In this document: piece after piece, positions 1-8,574 of the stretch
Numbering within the stretch: the first letter of the stretch is position 1
How the letters are laid out: each line of letters opens with the position of its first letter
Source: Magnetovibrio sp. PR-2
GTDB taxonomy: Bacteria > Pseudomonadota > Alphaproteobacteria > Rhodospirillales > Magnetovibrionaceae
Length of the DNA: 64,000 nt
Direction: 5' to 3'
NCBI RefSeq assembly: GCF_036689815.1
Contig: NZ_JBAHUR010000002.1
Location: 372,001-436,000 of the forward strand
Translations under genes and position numbers: made by a program
The notes under the pieces: model-generated
What the model saw: only the letters and a program-made list of their open reading frames with translations
The model's database searches: none
Told to the model about the DNA's origin: nothing

Positions 1-426
1 CATCTCACGTCTGCCAATCTTGTCGAGGTCTGTAGAGACGATGACGTAGTTGTCCATTGTGGTGATGGAAATAGACTTAAAATCTGGAATTGAGTTTTTT
101 GCATCAATCAAGATGCGGCGCATTTTCTGAATGTGTTCGTCTTGTGGATTTGTAAGGTGTTTCTTTAGGCTCAGGCGAAGCTGCGTGCGACTGGCAACAA
201 GTTCCATGCGCTCGCGAGAGTGTTTCAGGAAGGTTTCAATACGTTGTTTTTGTAGATTGGCTACTGAAAGCAGGTGGTCTGAAACTTCGGCTTCAATACT
301 TTTCTTAAAATTGTGTAGGGCAACACCGCCAATGACGAGTGAGGTAGAAATCACCATCAACAAGAATGTAAGAATTAACTTATATCTGATTGGGTATCTT
401 GATTTCGGTCGTAACAACGACTTCAT
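1..426 (-). CDS. Membrane sensor protein, N-terminal part (cut by window edge)
   Basis: A reading frame with no stop runs leftward from an ATG at 426 to the window edge, giving 142 codons. The N-terminus is basic and is followed by one hydrophobic segment at about residues 17 to 38. After it comes a charged, probably periplasmic helical region (motif SVANLQKQRIETFLKHSRER) and the start of a Cache-like ligand fold (motif ISITTMDNYVIVSTD). This layout is common to histidine kinases, diguanylate cyclases and chemoreceptors with dCache sensor domains. The output domain lies outside the window, so the class cannot be decided. The frame keeps coding character throughout, and the plus-strand frame over it does not. 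Confidence 0.75.
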   Translation of the reverse strand, partial: MKSLLRPKSRYPIRYKLILTFLLMVISTSLVIGGVALHNFKKSIEAEVSDHLLSVANLQKQRIETFLKHSRERMELVASRTQLRLSLKKHLTNPQDEHIQKMRRILIDAKNSIPDFKSISITTMDNYVIVSTDLDKIGRREM

Positions 427-741
427 TATACTCACTCGAATAACAATATGACGGTTTCAACATTAATATGCCTTACATACTATGAGGTATCTGCATAACT
501 TAAAATGATTATGTGAATTTCCACATTTGGCTAATTTTCTCCGGTTTTTCAGGTTCCTCAACACGTCTACACCGAAGGGGGAAGCGGAAAGCGAATGTCT
601 GATTTTCCAAAACTACTGATTTTATGTCTAAAACTCACCCAACACCGGAGCTTTTGACCATAAGGAGACTTTGCCACTTTCCAGATCAATGTTTCTCCTC
701 CAATACTTACTCAATACGAACATTTGGAAAGGTGAAACGCA
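427..741. other. Intergenic region upstream of the GDT1-like gene
   Basis: This divergent spacer separates the sensor fragment from the GDT1-like gene. It holds one copy of a short repeat (582..610) and, nearer the gene, the segment AAGGAGACTTTGCC around 661. That segment faintly recalls the 3' conserved box of the manganese yybP-ykoY riboswitch, but the 5' partner box is not present. No coding frame was supported. Confidence 0.5.
582..610 (+). repeat. Short interspersed repeat, copy 1
   Basis: The segment starting AAGCGGAAAGCGAATGTCTG and ending TTTTCCAA matches a second copy at 1396..1423 with a few differences (core GCGAATGTCT against GTCGAATGTCTTC). The two copies bracket the GDT1-like gene in the same orientation. 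I do not recognise the family; it resembles the short intergenic repeats common in alphaproteobacteria. Confidence 0.5.
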
Positions 742-1326
742 GTGGACGTTGTATGGTGGCAATCTGCGGGGACTAGCCTGTCATTAATTGCTTTGGCAGA
801 GGTCGGAGATAAAAGCCAGTTGGTCTGCATGGTGTTGGCGGCAAGGCATGGCAGAGCGCACCCAGTATTATTTGGTGCGGCTGCTGCCTTTAGTTTGCTC
901 AATGCGGTGGCGGTGCTATTCGGGGCGGCGTTAGGAGCTTGGCTTCCAGACGCCTGGGTGCTTGCAGCCATGGCAGTGCTTTTCGCTGTATTCGGCATAC
1001 AGGCTTTGTTGCACGTTGAGGCTGAGGATGATCAGGTAGAAGACGAGATAAAAGGTCACAGCCTATGGGCTGTCACTTTTTTAATGATTGTTCTGGCCGA
1101 AATGGGTGACAAAACACAAATTGCGGTAGCTGGTCTTGCAGGTGTTTATCCTGCAATGGCGGTTTGGATAGGAGCGACGGTTGCTCTGTTCCTTACATCT
1201 GCACTAGGGGTGCTGGCAGGAAAAACGGTGCTTCGCCGGTTGCCAGTGGTTTGGCTGCACCGCTTTGCAGGCGTTGTCTTTCTGGTGTTAGCAGCATTGG
1301 CGGTTTGGCGGTTAATCCAAGGATGA
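742..1326 (+). CDS. GDT1/TMEM165 family cation transporter
   Basis: Six-helix membrane protein of 194 residues, the normal length for the bacterial GDT1 (UPF0016) family. The two family signatures E-x-G-D-(K/R)-(T/S) are present: AEVGDKSQL in helix 1 near residue 20 and AEMGDKTQIA near residue 118. They lie in two homologous halves joined by an acidic cytoplasmic loop (EAEDDQVEDE). Family members export or exchange Mn2+ or Ca2+, as in MneA of Vibrio. The start is a GTG with AAAGG about 11 bases upstream. It stands alone, flanked by short repeats. Substrate preference cannot be read from the sequence; manganese is the best guess. Confidence 0.85.
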   Translation: MDVVWWQSAGTSLSLIALAEVGDKSQLVCMVLAARHGRAHPVLFGAAAAFSLLNAVAVLFGAALGAWLPDAWVLAAMAVLFAVFGIQALLHVEAEDDQVEDEIKGHSLWAVTFLMIVLAEMGDKTQIAVAGLAGVYPAMAVWIGATVALFLTSALGVLAGKTVLRRLPVVWLHRFAGVVFLVLAALAVWRLIQG

Positions 1327-1550
1327 AGGCAAGCCCATTTCTGGCTAATGCCAGTCATTTAATCACACCCGTGGAAATGGCCGATTTCAGGGGCTGAGCG
1401 GAAGTCGAATGTCTTCTTTTCCACAGGTTTTGGGGATAAGTCTGCTTACATCTCAGAAGCTGAACAAATAAATCACGCCACAATTAGGCTGCTTATAACC
1501 CGATGTATGGACCGGCTGCAGATCGCAAGAGATAACTTTGCAGGATATCG
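1327..1550. other. Non-coding spacer
   Basis: This spacer between the GDT1-like gene and the IS5 remnant holds the second repeat copy at 1396..1423. I see no further gene, tRNA or convincing terminator. Confidence 0.4.
1396..1423 (+). repeat. Short interspersed repeat, copy 2
   Basis: The segment beginning GAGCGGAAGTCGAATGTCTT and ending TTTTCCAC is the partner of the copy at 582..610. Both lie on the same strand about 0.8 kb apart, on either side of the GDT1-like gene. Confidence 0.5.
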
Positions 1551-1735
1551 GAAGTCGCTGATAAGGGCCGTAGCGTTCCGGTAAATCACGCCAGGGAGCC
1601 GCCGGTCCGCAACACCCAGAAAATACCACTCAGCACACGCCGGTCATCAACGCGCGGAACACCGCGAGGTTTGTTCGGAAGGAGAGGTTCGATAAAGGAC
1701 CATTCGAAGTCCGTTAGGTCGTAGCGTCCACCCAT
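1551..1735 (-). pseudogene. IS5-family transposase remnant (N-terminus, frameshifted)
   Basis: Read leftward from ATG at 1735, the frame gives MGGRYDLTDFEWSFIEPLLP and continues to VLRTGGS. It then needs a one-base shift to continue as APWRDLPERYGP. This is the conserved N-terminus of IS5/IS427-group transposases. Similarity stops after about 60 codons, the DDE domain is missing, and the frame is broken. It is a dead insertion-sequence fragment just downstream of modC, which fits the accessory character of this half of the window. Confidence 0.75.
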
Positions 1736-1809
1736 ATTCAAGCTCCAACAGTTTGAAATCTTGAATCACATTCAGGCAGGTTTGTGAATCCTATTTATGA
1801 GTACATGAC

Positions 1810-2910
1810 CTAGTTGGTGTCCGTGAGGGAGACGCTTTTAATTAATGCGTGCACCACATCACCGGGCTGAAGTTCCAGAACATCCCAGGACTTGCGTGTG
1901 ATACGCGCCAACAAAGGCGCTCCTGTTTCTTTTTCCCCAAAACGCAAAAAGACAGTCATTTTGTAAGGTCCACTTTGCTCAACATCCTCAATTCGAACCA
2001 AAGGGCCATTTAGTATACTGGACCCCTGGGGAGCACGAACACGGCAAAGACCCACATCAGATGCTGCAATACGGACACGTTGCACAGCACCAATCGGACC
2101 GATTTCACCGGGAACGATCAATTCGCCCCCTTCGACGGTTAAAGTCGTCAAACCATATTGTTCATCAAAACTCTGAACATGCCCATCAACCACAGCCGCA
2201 GCGTCTGGCATACGCGCCAATGGCAAACCTGGATCCGACAAGACTTTCTCCAACGTGTCGTTTGCCAACACCTTACCGTCTTCCAACAGAACCATGCGAT
2301 CGGCCAGCCGTTCGATTTCTATAATGTCGTGGCTAACGTATAAAACCGGCATTTCCAAACGATCATGTAACCTCTCCAAATAGGGGAGAATTTCGTTCTT
2401 GCCGAACCGATCCAACGCGGACAGAGGTTCGTCCATCAGCATAATTTCTGGCTGAGAAAGTAAAGCACGACCAATAGCGACACGCTGGCGCTCGCCCCCG
2501 GACAGATTGGCAGGTGATCGCTCTAACAATCCTTCTAGGCCCAACAAATCAACCACCTCATCAAAGGATGGGCCAGCCGCACCCTGTGCAACACGTCGAG
2601 ATGCATAGATCAGATTGCCGTGAACAGATAGATGTGCAAACAAGCTGGCTTCTTGGAACACGTAGCCGATAGCGCGTTTGTGGGGGGGCAAGAATGAGTC
2701 GGTGTCTTGCCATATTTGACGCTTAACACTCAAGCGCCCGTATGTCATCTGCTCAAGCCCCGCAATGCATCGGAGCACACTGGTTTTTCCACATCCCGAC
2801 GGGCCATATAAGGCCGTTACGCCTTGAGCAGGAACGGAGAAGTCGACATCTAAAACGAAGTCACCTTTCTGCCCGCGAAAACATGCATCTATCGTGTTTG
2901 TGTCTACCAT
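1810..2910 (-). CDS. modC: Molybdate ABC transporter, ATP-binding protein ModC
   Basis: ATPase subunit of the high-affinity molybdate importer. Its 366 residues contain Walker A GPSGCGKT (36-43), the ABC signature LSGGERQR (136-143) and Walker B LMDEP (158-162). A regulatory C-terminal region from about residue 290 looks like the TOBE (MOP) domain that binds molybdate. It is the last gene of the leftward modABC set, one base after modB, so the two are probably translated together. The TOBE domain separates ModC from generic ABC ATPases. It would supply molybdenum for the cofactor genes upstream. Tungstate is a possible alternative substrate, but the partner ModA and the gene context favour molybdate. 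Confidence 0.95.
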   Translation of the reverse strand: MVDTNTIDACFRGQKGDFVLDVDFSVPAQGVTALYGPSGCGKTSVLRCIAGLEQMTYGRLSVKRQIWQDTDSFLPPHKRAIGYVFQEASLFAHLSVHGNLIYASRRVAQGAAGPSFDEVVDLLGLEGLLERSPANLSGGERQRVAIGRALLSQPEIMLMDEPLSALDRFGKNEILPYLERLHDRLEMPVLYVSHDIIEIERLADRMVLLEDGKVLANDTLEKVLSDPGLPLARMPDAAAVVDGHVQSFDEQYGLTTLTVEGGELIVPGEIGPIGAVQRVRIAASDVGLCRVRAPQGSSILNGPLVRIEDVEQSGPYKMTVFLRFGEKETGAPLLARITRKSWDVLELQPGDVVHALIKSVSLTDTN

Positions 2911-2911
2911 C

Positions 2912-3577
2912 TTATGTCAGACGATTTCTCAAGCGTTTTTCGGCCACCATCATGGCCAGAATGACTAAAAAGGAAAATGCCAGCATTCCTGCTGCCAAAA
3001 TGTGCGCCTTGCCCCATTCCATTGCCTCGACGTAATCATAAATCGCAACCGACAGAACTTTGGTTTCACCAGGGATGTTTCCACCAATCATCAACACCAC
3101 ACCAAATTCACCAACAGTGTGCGCAAATCCCAACACCACCCCCGTCAACATCCCGGGGCGCGCCAGAGGAAGTGCAACACTGAAAAAGGCCTGCAGTGGA
3201 GATGCCCGCAATGTTGCCGCAGCCTCCAGTGGGCGGTCTCCAATTGCCTCGAACGCATTTCGCACTGGTTGAACCACGAATGGCAGGGAATAGATGACGG
3301 AACCGACAACCAGCCCTTTGAACGTGAATGGCAGAGGATGACCGAAAATTTTTGCTACGATCTGACCGATTGGGTTTGATGGTGATAATGCCAGCAGCAG
3401 ATAAAAACCGAGCACTGTTGGCGGCAGAACCAGCGGCACAGCAACAATGGCACCTACGGCTTCTTTCCACCAAGCCTTAGAGCGGGCCAACCACCACGCG
3501 AGTGGCGTGCCAACAATCATGAGCACCAGCGTGGAAACCGTCGCCAGTTTTATTGTTAGCCATACAGCTTCCCACAT
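2912..3577 (-). CDS. modB: Molybdate ABC transporter permease ModB
   Basis: Inner-membrane permease of 221 residues with about five to six hydrophobic helices and the cytoplasmic EAA-type loop ([14 protein letters not shown], near residue 138) that contacts ModC. The motif [15 protein letters not shown] near residue 50 is typical of ModB. A strong Shine-Dalgarno sequence (GAGGAGGGAGT) precedes the ATG at 3577. It lies between modA (18 bases upstream) and modC (one base downstream) on the same strand, the standard modABC order. Confidence 0.95.
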   Translation of the reverse strand: MWEAVWLTIKLATVSTLVLMIVGTPLAWWLARSKAWWKEAVGAIVAVPLVLPPTVLGFYLLLALSPSNPIGQIVAKIFGHPLPFTFKGLVVGSVIYSLPFVVQPVRNAFEAIGDRPLEAAATLRASPLQAFFSVALPLARPGMLTGVVLGFAHTVGEFGVVLMIGGNIPGETKVLSVAIYDYVEAMEWGKAHILAAGMLAFSFLVILAMMVAEKRLRNRLT

Positions 3578-3594
3578 ACTCCCTCCTCACACGC

Positions 3595-4368
3595 TTAGTG
3601 TGGCAAGCCCAAGTCATAACCAAACTTGGCAACGATCTCTTTAACTTGCACGCTTCCCAAAAACTCCAGAAAAGCTGTTGCGGCTTTGTGATTTAACCCT
3701 GAGGACAATAAAACGGCATCCTGCTCGATTGGTGAGTAGAGTTCTTTTGGCACCTTCCAAATCGAGCCGTGAGCACTCTTCTGAACCAGTGAATGAGCGA
3801 TAAATCCAAGTTGCGCATTTCCGGTTGCCACAAACTGATGTGCTTGGGATACGCTTTCACCTTGCACGAAACGGTTCCTGACGCGCTCATATAGACCGAG
3901 ATTCTTGACGGCCTCCATCGCTGCACGCCCATAGGGAGCCGTATTGGGGTTGGCGATGGCCAATTTGACATATCGGTCTGAATGCAGAACTCTACCGGAC
4001 GCATCCACCAAATGTGGGTCAGAACTGTACAAAACGATATGACCCACGGCATACGTCATGCGCGTTCCATCAATCGCCAGATTTTTATCAATAACCAACT
4101 GAGCCCGGTCTCGATCCGCGGACAGAAAAACTTGGAATGGAGCACCGTGGGCGATTTGAGCATACAGCTTGCCGGTAGAACCAAAGCTGAGAACCGCACG
4201 GTGTCCGGTTTCTTGTGCAAACGCCTCCGCTATTTCTTTCGCTGGAGCTGTAAAGTTAGCGGCAACAGCAACAGATACAACATCCGCCTGAACGCGCGAT
4301 ACCAATAGGCTGCATATGAAAAACGCCATCGCACTCAACAGCGTCTTTGGGCACATTATCGTCGGCAT
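3595..4368 (-). CDS. modA: Molybdate-binding periplasmic protein ModA
   Basis: Substrate-binding protein of the molybdate importer. The ATG at 4368 has GGGAAGA about nine bases upstream and opens a typical Sec signal (hydrophobic LLSAMAFFICSLLV, cleavage near VQA). The longer frame back to 4443 would overlap moaC and put the signal inside the protein, so I prefer the shorter 257-residue form. The mature part begins VSVAVAANFTAPAKEIAEAF, a classic ModA start, and contains SFGSTGKLYAQI and the NPNTAPYGRAAMEA segment of the binding cleft. It sits 13 bases after moaC and 18 before modB. Confidence 0.93.
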   Translation of the reverse strand: MPTIMCPKTLLSAMAFFICSLLVSRVQADVVSVAVAANFTAPAKEIAEAFAQETGHRAVLSFGSTGKLYAQIAHGAPFQVFLSADRDRAQLVIDKNLAIDGTRMTYAVGHIVLYSSDPHLVDASGRVLHSDRYVKLAIANPNTAPYGRAAMEAVKNLGLYERVRNRFVQGESVSQAHQFVATGNAQLGFIAHSLVQKSAHGSIWKVPKELYSPIEQDAVLLSSGLNHKAATAFLEFLGSVQVKEIVAKFGYDLGLPH

Positions 4369-4381
4369 CGGTATGTCTTCC

Positions 4382-4888
4382 CTAACATGCGCACGCAGAG
4401 TTGGTTTCATCTGAAGCGAACTCGTAAACACCTGACTTCCCACCAGCCTTATAAGTCAAAAAGATTTCTGAAATCTCCATACTTTTATCAACAGCCTTGC
4501 ACATGTCGTAAATCGTCAAAGCTGTGACAGAGACTGCCGTCAGAGCCTCCATCTCAACACCAGTTTGGCCCGATGTTTTGCATGTGGCCAATATCACAAT
4601 GCAGTTATTACATGCATCAACCGTCAGCTCGACCGAAACAGAGGTTAAGGATACCGGATGGCACAAAGGAATAAGGTCTGGCGTTTTCTTCGCCCCCATG
4701 ATCCCTGCAAGCTGTGCAACCGAAAGCACGTCCCCTTTTTTAAGTTTGCGCTCCTGAATGAGGCGCGTTGACTCTGGACTCATATGAACCGTACCGCAAG
4801 CCATCGCCACACGGTCAGTTGCAGGCTTTTCCCCAACATCGACCATTACGGCATTGCCGGTTTCATCAAAATGGGTCAGCCCACCCAT
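4382..4888 (-). CDS. moaC: Cyclic pyranopterin monophosphate synthase MoaC
   Basis: Second enzyme of molybdopterin synthesis: it converts the MoaA product to cyclic pyranopterin monophosphate. Conserved MoaC blocks are visible, including [18 protein letters not shown] at the start, [11 protein letters not shown], and [20 protein letters not shown] with the catalytic Lys in MCKAVDK. I chose the internal Met at 4888, giving 168 residues. That is the family length, and it leaves a 16-base gap to the DsrE-like gene upstream, whereas the ATG at 4942 lacks a ribosome site and overlaps that gene. It lies between the DsrE-like gene and modA. Confidence 0.94.
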   Translation of the reverse strand: MGGLTHFDETGNAVMVDVGEKPATDRVAMACGTVHMSPESTRLIQERKLKKGDVLSVAQLAGIMGAKKTPDLIPLCHPVSLTSVSVELTVDACNNCIVILATCKTSGQTGVEMEALTAVSVTALTIYDMCKAVDKSMEISEIFLTYKAGGKSGVYEFASDETNSACAC

Positions 4889-4904
4889 GGGTTCTTCAAT
4901 TTCC

Positions 4905-5357
4905 TTAGACAAAGTATGTTGCCCCCCGATCCGATGCGTCATTTAGGAATGTCACGACCCCTCCAAGTGAAAATGGAATATCATCTCGCAAATCTTCGTG
5001 TTTGATGCCGAAAGCCTTTAGCCCCATTTCACAAACCATGAACGTCACCCCCAGTTCAACGCAGGCACTTAGAAGTTCTTCGAAGGTTGCGGTCCCTGTT
5101 GCACGAAACGTATCGTCCATATCTCCACCAGTTTCAAACGTGCTGCTTGTGGGCAAGGATCGCCAGGATGGTCCCCCGTCACCATCTGCCTTCATGACAG
5201 CTCGGGCAGCGTCCATGGTGAAAAACAATGTAACGGGCTTTGAAACCGCAGCCGCTGCACTGGCCATGACCAAGGCATAGTGGACTTTGTCGAAATCACC
5301 AGAAAATACGATGATCGATAGTTTGTCCGGCGAGGTATGCTCTTGCGGTTTAGCCAC
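4905..5357 (-). CDS. DsrE/DsrF/DsrH-like small protein in the Moco operon
   Basis: About 150 residues with the fold signature of the DsrE/DrsH-like family: [20 protein letters not shown] at the N-terminus, a hydrophobic strand [11 protein letters not shown], and a Cys in [14 protein letters not shown] near the C-terminus, the usual place for a sulfur-relay cysteine. Family members carry or move sulfane sulfur. A GTG at 5357 has GGGG about eight bases upstream and overlaps the end of moeB by eight bases; an ATG at 5378 is the alternative start but has no ribosome site. Sitting directly after moeB, it might feed sulfur to the MoaD thiocarboxylate. That role is inference. Confidence 0.75.
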   Translation of the reverse strand: MAKPQEHTSPDKLSIIVFSGDFDKVHYALVMASAAAAVSKPVTLFFTMDAARAVMKADGDGGPSWRSLPTSSTFETGGDMDDTFRATGTATFEELLSACVELGVTFMVCEMGLKAFGIKHEDLRDDIPFSLGGVVTFLNDASDRGATYFV

Positions 5358-6183
5358 GACACACAGCCCCATCCACATGAGCGTGCACGCTCAAATCCTT
5401 GATCAAAGGATTCACGCCACAGAGAGAACACCCGGGATTCCTACGCATCTTAATGATGCGCATTTCCGTCGAAAGAGCATCGTAGAGCAACATTCTACCC
5501 GATAAGCTTGTACCAATCCCAAGAATTTCCTTGAGCACTTCCGTTGCCTGAAGAGAACCAACCGTTCCACACAGTGCCCCCAGCACACCGGCTTCAGAAC
5601 AGCTCGGAATCTGCCCCGCAGGTGGTGGATCTGGGAAAATGCAGCGATAGCATGGACCATCTTCATGACCACCTGGGTAATTCTTGAAGGTCGTGATCTG
5701 ACCGTCAAATCTCAGGATTGCGCCTGACACCAATGTCTTCCCTGCTAGGTAGCAGGCATCATTCGTGAGATATCGCGTAGCGAAATTGTCAGATCCATCG
5801 ACGACAATGTCGTAGGCTGAGACTAGTTTCTCAGCATTTGCGGACGAGATCCTCTCAGAATGTTCACTGAAAATAACATCAGGGTTTAGATCCTTGATAG
5901 CCTTCGCGGCACTGAACACTTTACGCGCACCAATTCGGTCCGTCGTATGGATGATTTGACGCTGCAGGTTTGAAATATCAACAACATCATCATCGACAGC
6001 CCCAATCGTGCCAACTCCAGCAGCAGCAAGGTACATCAAAACCGGCGACCCCAAACCTCCTGCGCCAACGACAAGCACTTTAGCATTCAGAAGTTTCTCC
6101 TGCCCTTCTCCACCAACTTGCGGCAACAAGATATGTCGTGCATAGCGTTGAATTTGCTCTTCTCGGAAATTCACGACCATCAC
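5350..6183 (-). CDS. moeB: Molybdopterin-synthase adenylyltransferase MoeB
   Basis: ThiF/MoeB/HesA family enzyme that adenylates the C-terminal Gly-Gly of MoaD before sulfur transfer. Of the 277 residues, GAGGLGSP (40-47) is the nucleotide-binding loop and DDDVVDISNLQRQ the conserved acidic and Arg patch. Zinc is likely held by CYRC (near 175) and CSLC (near 250). No rhodanese domain follows, so this is the short MoeB form, which needs a separate sulfur donor. It overlaps the DsrE-like gene downstream by eight bases. ThiF is the alternative name, but moaD, moaE and moaA nearby favour MoeB. Confidence 0.92.
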   Translation of the reverse strand: MMVVNFREEQIQRYARHILLPQVGGEGQEKLLNAKVLVVGAGGLGSPVLMYLAAAGVGTIGAVDDDVVDISNLQRQIIHTTDRIGARKVFSAAKAIKDLNPDVIFSEHSERISSANAEKLVSAYDIVVDGSDNFATRYLTNDACYLAGKTLVSGAILRFDGQITTFKNYPGGHEDGPCYRCIFPDPPPAGQIPSCSEAGVLGALCGTVGSLQATEVLKEILGIGTSLSGRMLLYDALSTEMRIIKMRRNPGCSLCGVNPLIKDLSVHAHVDGAVCRG

Positions 6184-6774
6184 CTACAAACTGTTCAACA
6201 CATCTGTGTATCTGGATCGAACGACGGATTTAGGTTGTTTGTTGATTGAACCCAAACAGATGAAGCCAATCAATTCTTCACCTGCGTCCATCTCCAATAT
6301 CTCGCGAACCTCTATATCCCGAACTCTGTTACCACTGAGAATGATGCCCCCATACTCCATCGCATGGGCGCCCAAAAGGATATTCTGCAAGGCTGCGCCA
6401 ATGGCGATATATTGCTCTTCAACTGGAACGTATGGATCGTTTGAAACAACTTGGCTGATGAGTGCCATCATCACCGGCGTGGAGGCAGCCTTGTCCCGTT
6501 CGCGTTCTTTTTCTTCATCGCTGATGTTTCCATTGCGGCGAACCTTACCCGCAATAAAGGCCTCGGCCAGATCTGCTCGCCTGGTTCTGGGAATCATCAA
6601 GAGGCGCCAAGGCTTGAGCTGATTGTGATCGGGCGCTGTCAGCGCACAATCCACCAACGCCTGCACTTCCTCTATCGTTGGGCCTGGTTCCCCCAATCGT
6701 TTCGGCATGACTGACCGACGAGAGAGCATTGTTCGCAGGAACGTTTCCAGATGGCTATTCTCTAAAGTGCTCAA
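6184..6774 (-). CDS. Nitroreductase-family flavoprotein
   Basis: Single-domain protein of 196 residues related to YdjA-type nitroreductases. SRRSVMPKRLGEPGP, ALTAPDHNQLKPWR and the C-terminal ELIGFICLGSI correspond to the FMN-binding elements of the family. It is packed between moaA (stop at 6781) and moeB (start at 6183, directly abutting) and so belongs to the same transcript. Nitroreductase-like enzymes are not part of the known cofactor pathway. A role in redox of the molybdoenzyme system or of a nitro or quinone substrate is only a guess. Confidence 0.85.
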   Translation of the reverse strand: MSTLENSHLETFLRTMLSRRSVMPKRLGEPGPTIEEVQALVDCALTAPDHNQLKPWRLLMIPRTRRADLAEAFIAGKVRRNGNISDEEKERERDKAASTPVMMALISQVVSNDPYVPVEEQYIAIGAALQNILLGAHAMEYGGIILSGNRVRDIEVREILEMDAGEELIGFICLGSINKQPKSVVRSRYTDVLNSL

Positions 6775-6780
6775 AAATAA

Positions 6781-7821
6781 TCACCCTCCCGTAACGCTCA
6801 TGCAGCGGTCCATTTTTCCCTGCTCTTCGCGGCTGGAAAAATCATAACTAAAGTCATGTCCTATAGGCTTAGCGTTAATCCCTTCACGGATTGCTTCTTC
6901 GATGCACCTTCCTTCACGAACGGCTGCGCGCAAATCAACAGACTCCCCCTGCCCCAAGCACATGTAAAGCTGCCCTATACACGTCAAACGCACACGGTTA
7001 CACCCTTCACAAAAGCTTTTGCTTAATGGGGAAATGAAGCCAACTTTACGGCCGGTTTCCGCAACACGTACATACTTCGATGGTCCACCTGTTGAGTGGT
7101 TGATGTCATCAAGCGTCCAATTCTGGGAGAGTTGCTCTCGAACCTCACTCAACGGCAAGTAGGACATCATGCGACATTTTCCGATGTCTCCCATAGGCAT
7201 GCTTTCGATAAATGTAAGGTCAAAACCTTGCTCACCGCACCAATCGACCATGGAATCAAAATGCGTGTCATTGAAACCTTTTAAGGCGACACAATTTAAT
7301 TTAACCTGAAGTCCGCTTTCCCGCGCAGCAGCCAGACCTCCAAGCACATCTTTGAGCTTCCCGCCACGGGTCATCATTTCGTAATCACTGGGATCCAAAG
7401 TATCCAAAGACACATTTATCCGGCGAACGCCATTTCGATGAAGTGCATCAGCATGCTTTGCCAATTGCGTGCCATTTGTCGTCAAGCAGATTTCATCCAA
7501 GCCACCGGATCCTAGATGGCATGACATACCCTGAATAAAGGACATGACATTCCTGCGCACAAGTGGCTCACCACCGGTCAGACGAATTTTGCGCACGCCA
7601 AGATGTACAAAAGCACCACAAATTTGTTCCAGTTCTTCAAGGTCAAGCACTTCACTTCGGGGAACAAATGACATGTCTTTGGGCATGCAATATTGACAGC
7701 GCAGATCACAGCGATCCGTTACTGACACCCGGAGATAGGTGATCGTTCGACCGATGGTATCGACCAGCGGCTCCGCGTTCTGTTTGGCAGCTTTACGCGC
7801 GCCATGTGTCAGAATGTTCAC
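6781..7821 (-). CDS. moaA: GTP 3',8-cyclase MoaA
   Basis: Radical SAM enzyme for the first step of molybdopterin synthesis from GTP. The N-terminal SAM cluster motif is CDLRCQYC, and LTGGEPLVR follows. The C-terminal cluster is carried by CEGCNRVRLTC and the following MC. The protein ends in Gly-Gly, as active MoaA requires. I placed the start at GTG 7821 because AAGGA lies eight bases upstream and the result is 346 residues, the family length; the ATG at 7839 or the frame back to 7908 are alternatives. The 5' end overlaps moaE by 29 bases. Confidence 0.93.
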   Translation of the reverse strand: MNILTHGARKAAKQNAEPLVDTIGRTITYLRVSVTDRCDLRCQYCMPKDMSFVPRSEVLDLEELEQICGAFVHLGVRKIRLTGGEPLVRRNVMSFIQGMSCHLGSGGLDEICLTTNGTQLAKHADALHRNGVRRINVSLDTLDPSDYEMMTRGGKLKDVLGGLAAARESGLQVKLNCVALKGFNDTHFDSMVDWCGEQGFDLTFIESMPMGDIGKCRMMSYLPLSEVREQLSQNWTLDDINHSTGGPSKYVRVAETGRKVGFISPLSKSFCEGCNRVRLTCIGQLYMCLGQGESVDLRAAVREGRCIEEAIREGINAKPIGHDFSYDFSSREEQGKMDRCMSVTGG

Positions 7822-8272
7822 AATCTGATTCCTTTGCATCCACCCATGTCGCGTCATTCCCATTATCCTCAAGTTTCCAGAACGGAGCCGTCGTCTTGAG
7901 ACAGTCAATTAAAAATTCGCAACTTTTTATAGCGTCTTTTCGGTGTTTTGAGGCTGTGGCCACCAGCACGATTGGCTCGTCCACCATCAACCGACCAAAT
8001 CTATGAATAATGAGCACATGATTCAAAGACCAGCGCACTTGAGCTTCACTGAGCAACCTTTTCAGCTCACGCTCCGTCATGCCTGGATAATGTTCCAGCG
8101 TCATGCTTTGAATAGGACCCTCATCATTATGACCACGCACAACACCCACAAACGTCGAGATACCACCTGCCCCTGAACAAGATTTCACAAATTCGCTTAG
8201 TTCTAAGCCAGCGTCGAAAGGCTCCGCCTGAACACGCACAGAATTATCTAAATTACGAATACGCTTATCCAT
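7793..8272 (-). CDS. moaE: Molybdopterin synthase catalytic subunit MoaE
   Basis: Large subunit of MPT synthase, which together with thiocarboxylated MoaD inserts the dithiolene sulfurs. Visible family elements are GGISTFVGVVRG, LEHYPGM, HRFGRLMVDEPIVLVA and KTTAPFWKLE with the catalytic lysines. The ATG at 8272 has GAGAGGA upstream and shares one base with the stop codon of the preceding small ORF (TAATG), a sign of coupled translation. The product is 159 residues. Its 3' end overlaps moaA. Confidence 0.94.
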   Translation of the reverse strand: MDKRIRNLDNSVRVQAEPFDAGLELSEFVKSCSGAGGISTFVGVVRGHNDEGPIQSMTLEHYPGMTERELKRLLSEAQVRWSLNHVLIIHRFGRLMVDEPIVLVATASKHRKDAIKSCEFLIDCLKTTAPFWKLEDNGNDATWVDAKESDCEHSDTWRA

Positions 8273-8493
8273 TAAGGTTCCTCTCGCAAGCACATATGAG
8301 AGGTCTGGGTGTCAGTGAAGACAGGAAAGTCATCACTAACACCCAGGGAGAACCGATTAAGCAACCATGCAGGAATGTGCTGATGAGCAAACCTTTGTCG
8401 ATACATGGGCTTTGGATCAATGAACCCGTGTGGGCGGGGAAATTCATTGGTGACCAATTTGCCAGCGAACATGGGGGGAACGACGGCAAACAT
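8272..8493 (-). CDS. Small unknown ORF coupled to moaE
   Basis: Open frame of 73 codons from ATG 8493, ending in a TAA that overlaps the moaE ATG by one base. The N-terminus is hydrophobic (GLMFAVVPPMFAGKL) and the rest is polar (NEFPRPHGFIDPKPMYRQRF, then HIPAWLLNRFSLGVSDD). The only strong ribosome site nearby (AGGGGGGAG) serves a TTG at 8558 in another frame, which would join this frame after a one-base shift near 8520. Either the gene is frameshifted or translation starts weakly. No family was recognised. The coupling and the otherwise unexplained 300-base gap in the operon are the reasons to list it. Confidence 0.45.
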   Translation of the reverse strand: MFAVVPPMFAGKLVTNEFPRPHGFIDPKPMYRQRFAHQHIPAWLLNRFSLGVSDDFPVFTDTQTSHMCLREEP

Positions 8494-8574
8494 AAGCCCA
8501 TAGATACTAATCGTGAGGTTTTGCTATCAGACACTGGGGCGATTGCTTTACGGCTCAAACTAATTCTCCCCCCT

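Noticed and set aside
560-741. Manganese (yybP-ykoY) riboswitch before the GDT1-like gene
   Set aside because: AAGGAGACTTTGCC recalls the 3' box, but the 5' GGGGAGUA box and a convincing pairing are absent. A covariance search would decide.
4369-4443. N-terminal extension of ModA to 4443
   Set aside because: It overlaps moaC and places the signal peptide internally; the Met at 4368 has a good ribosome site.
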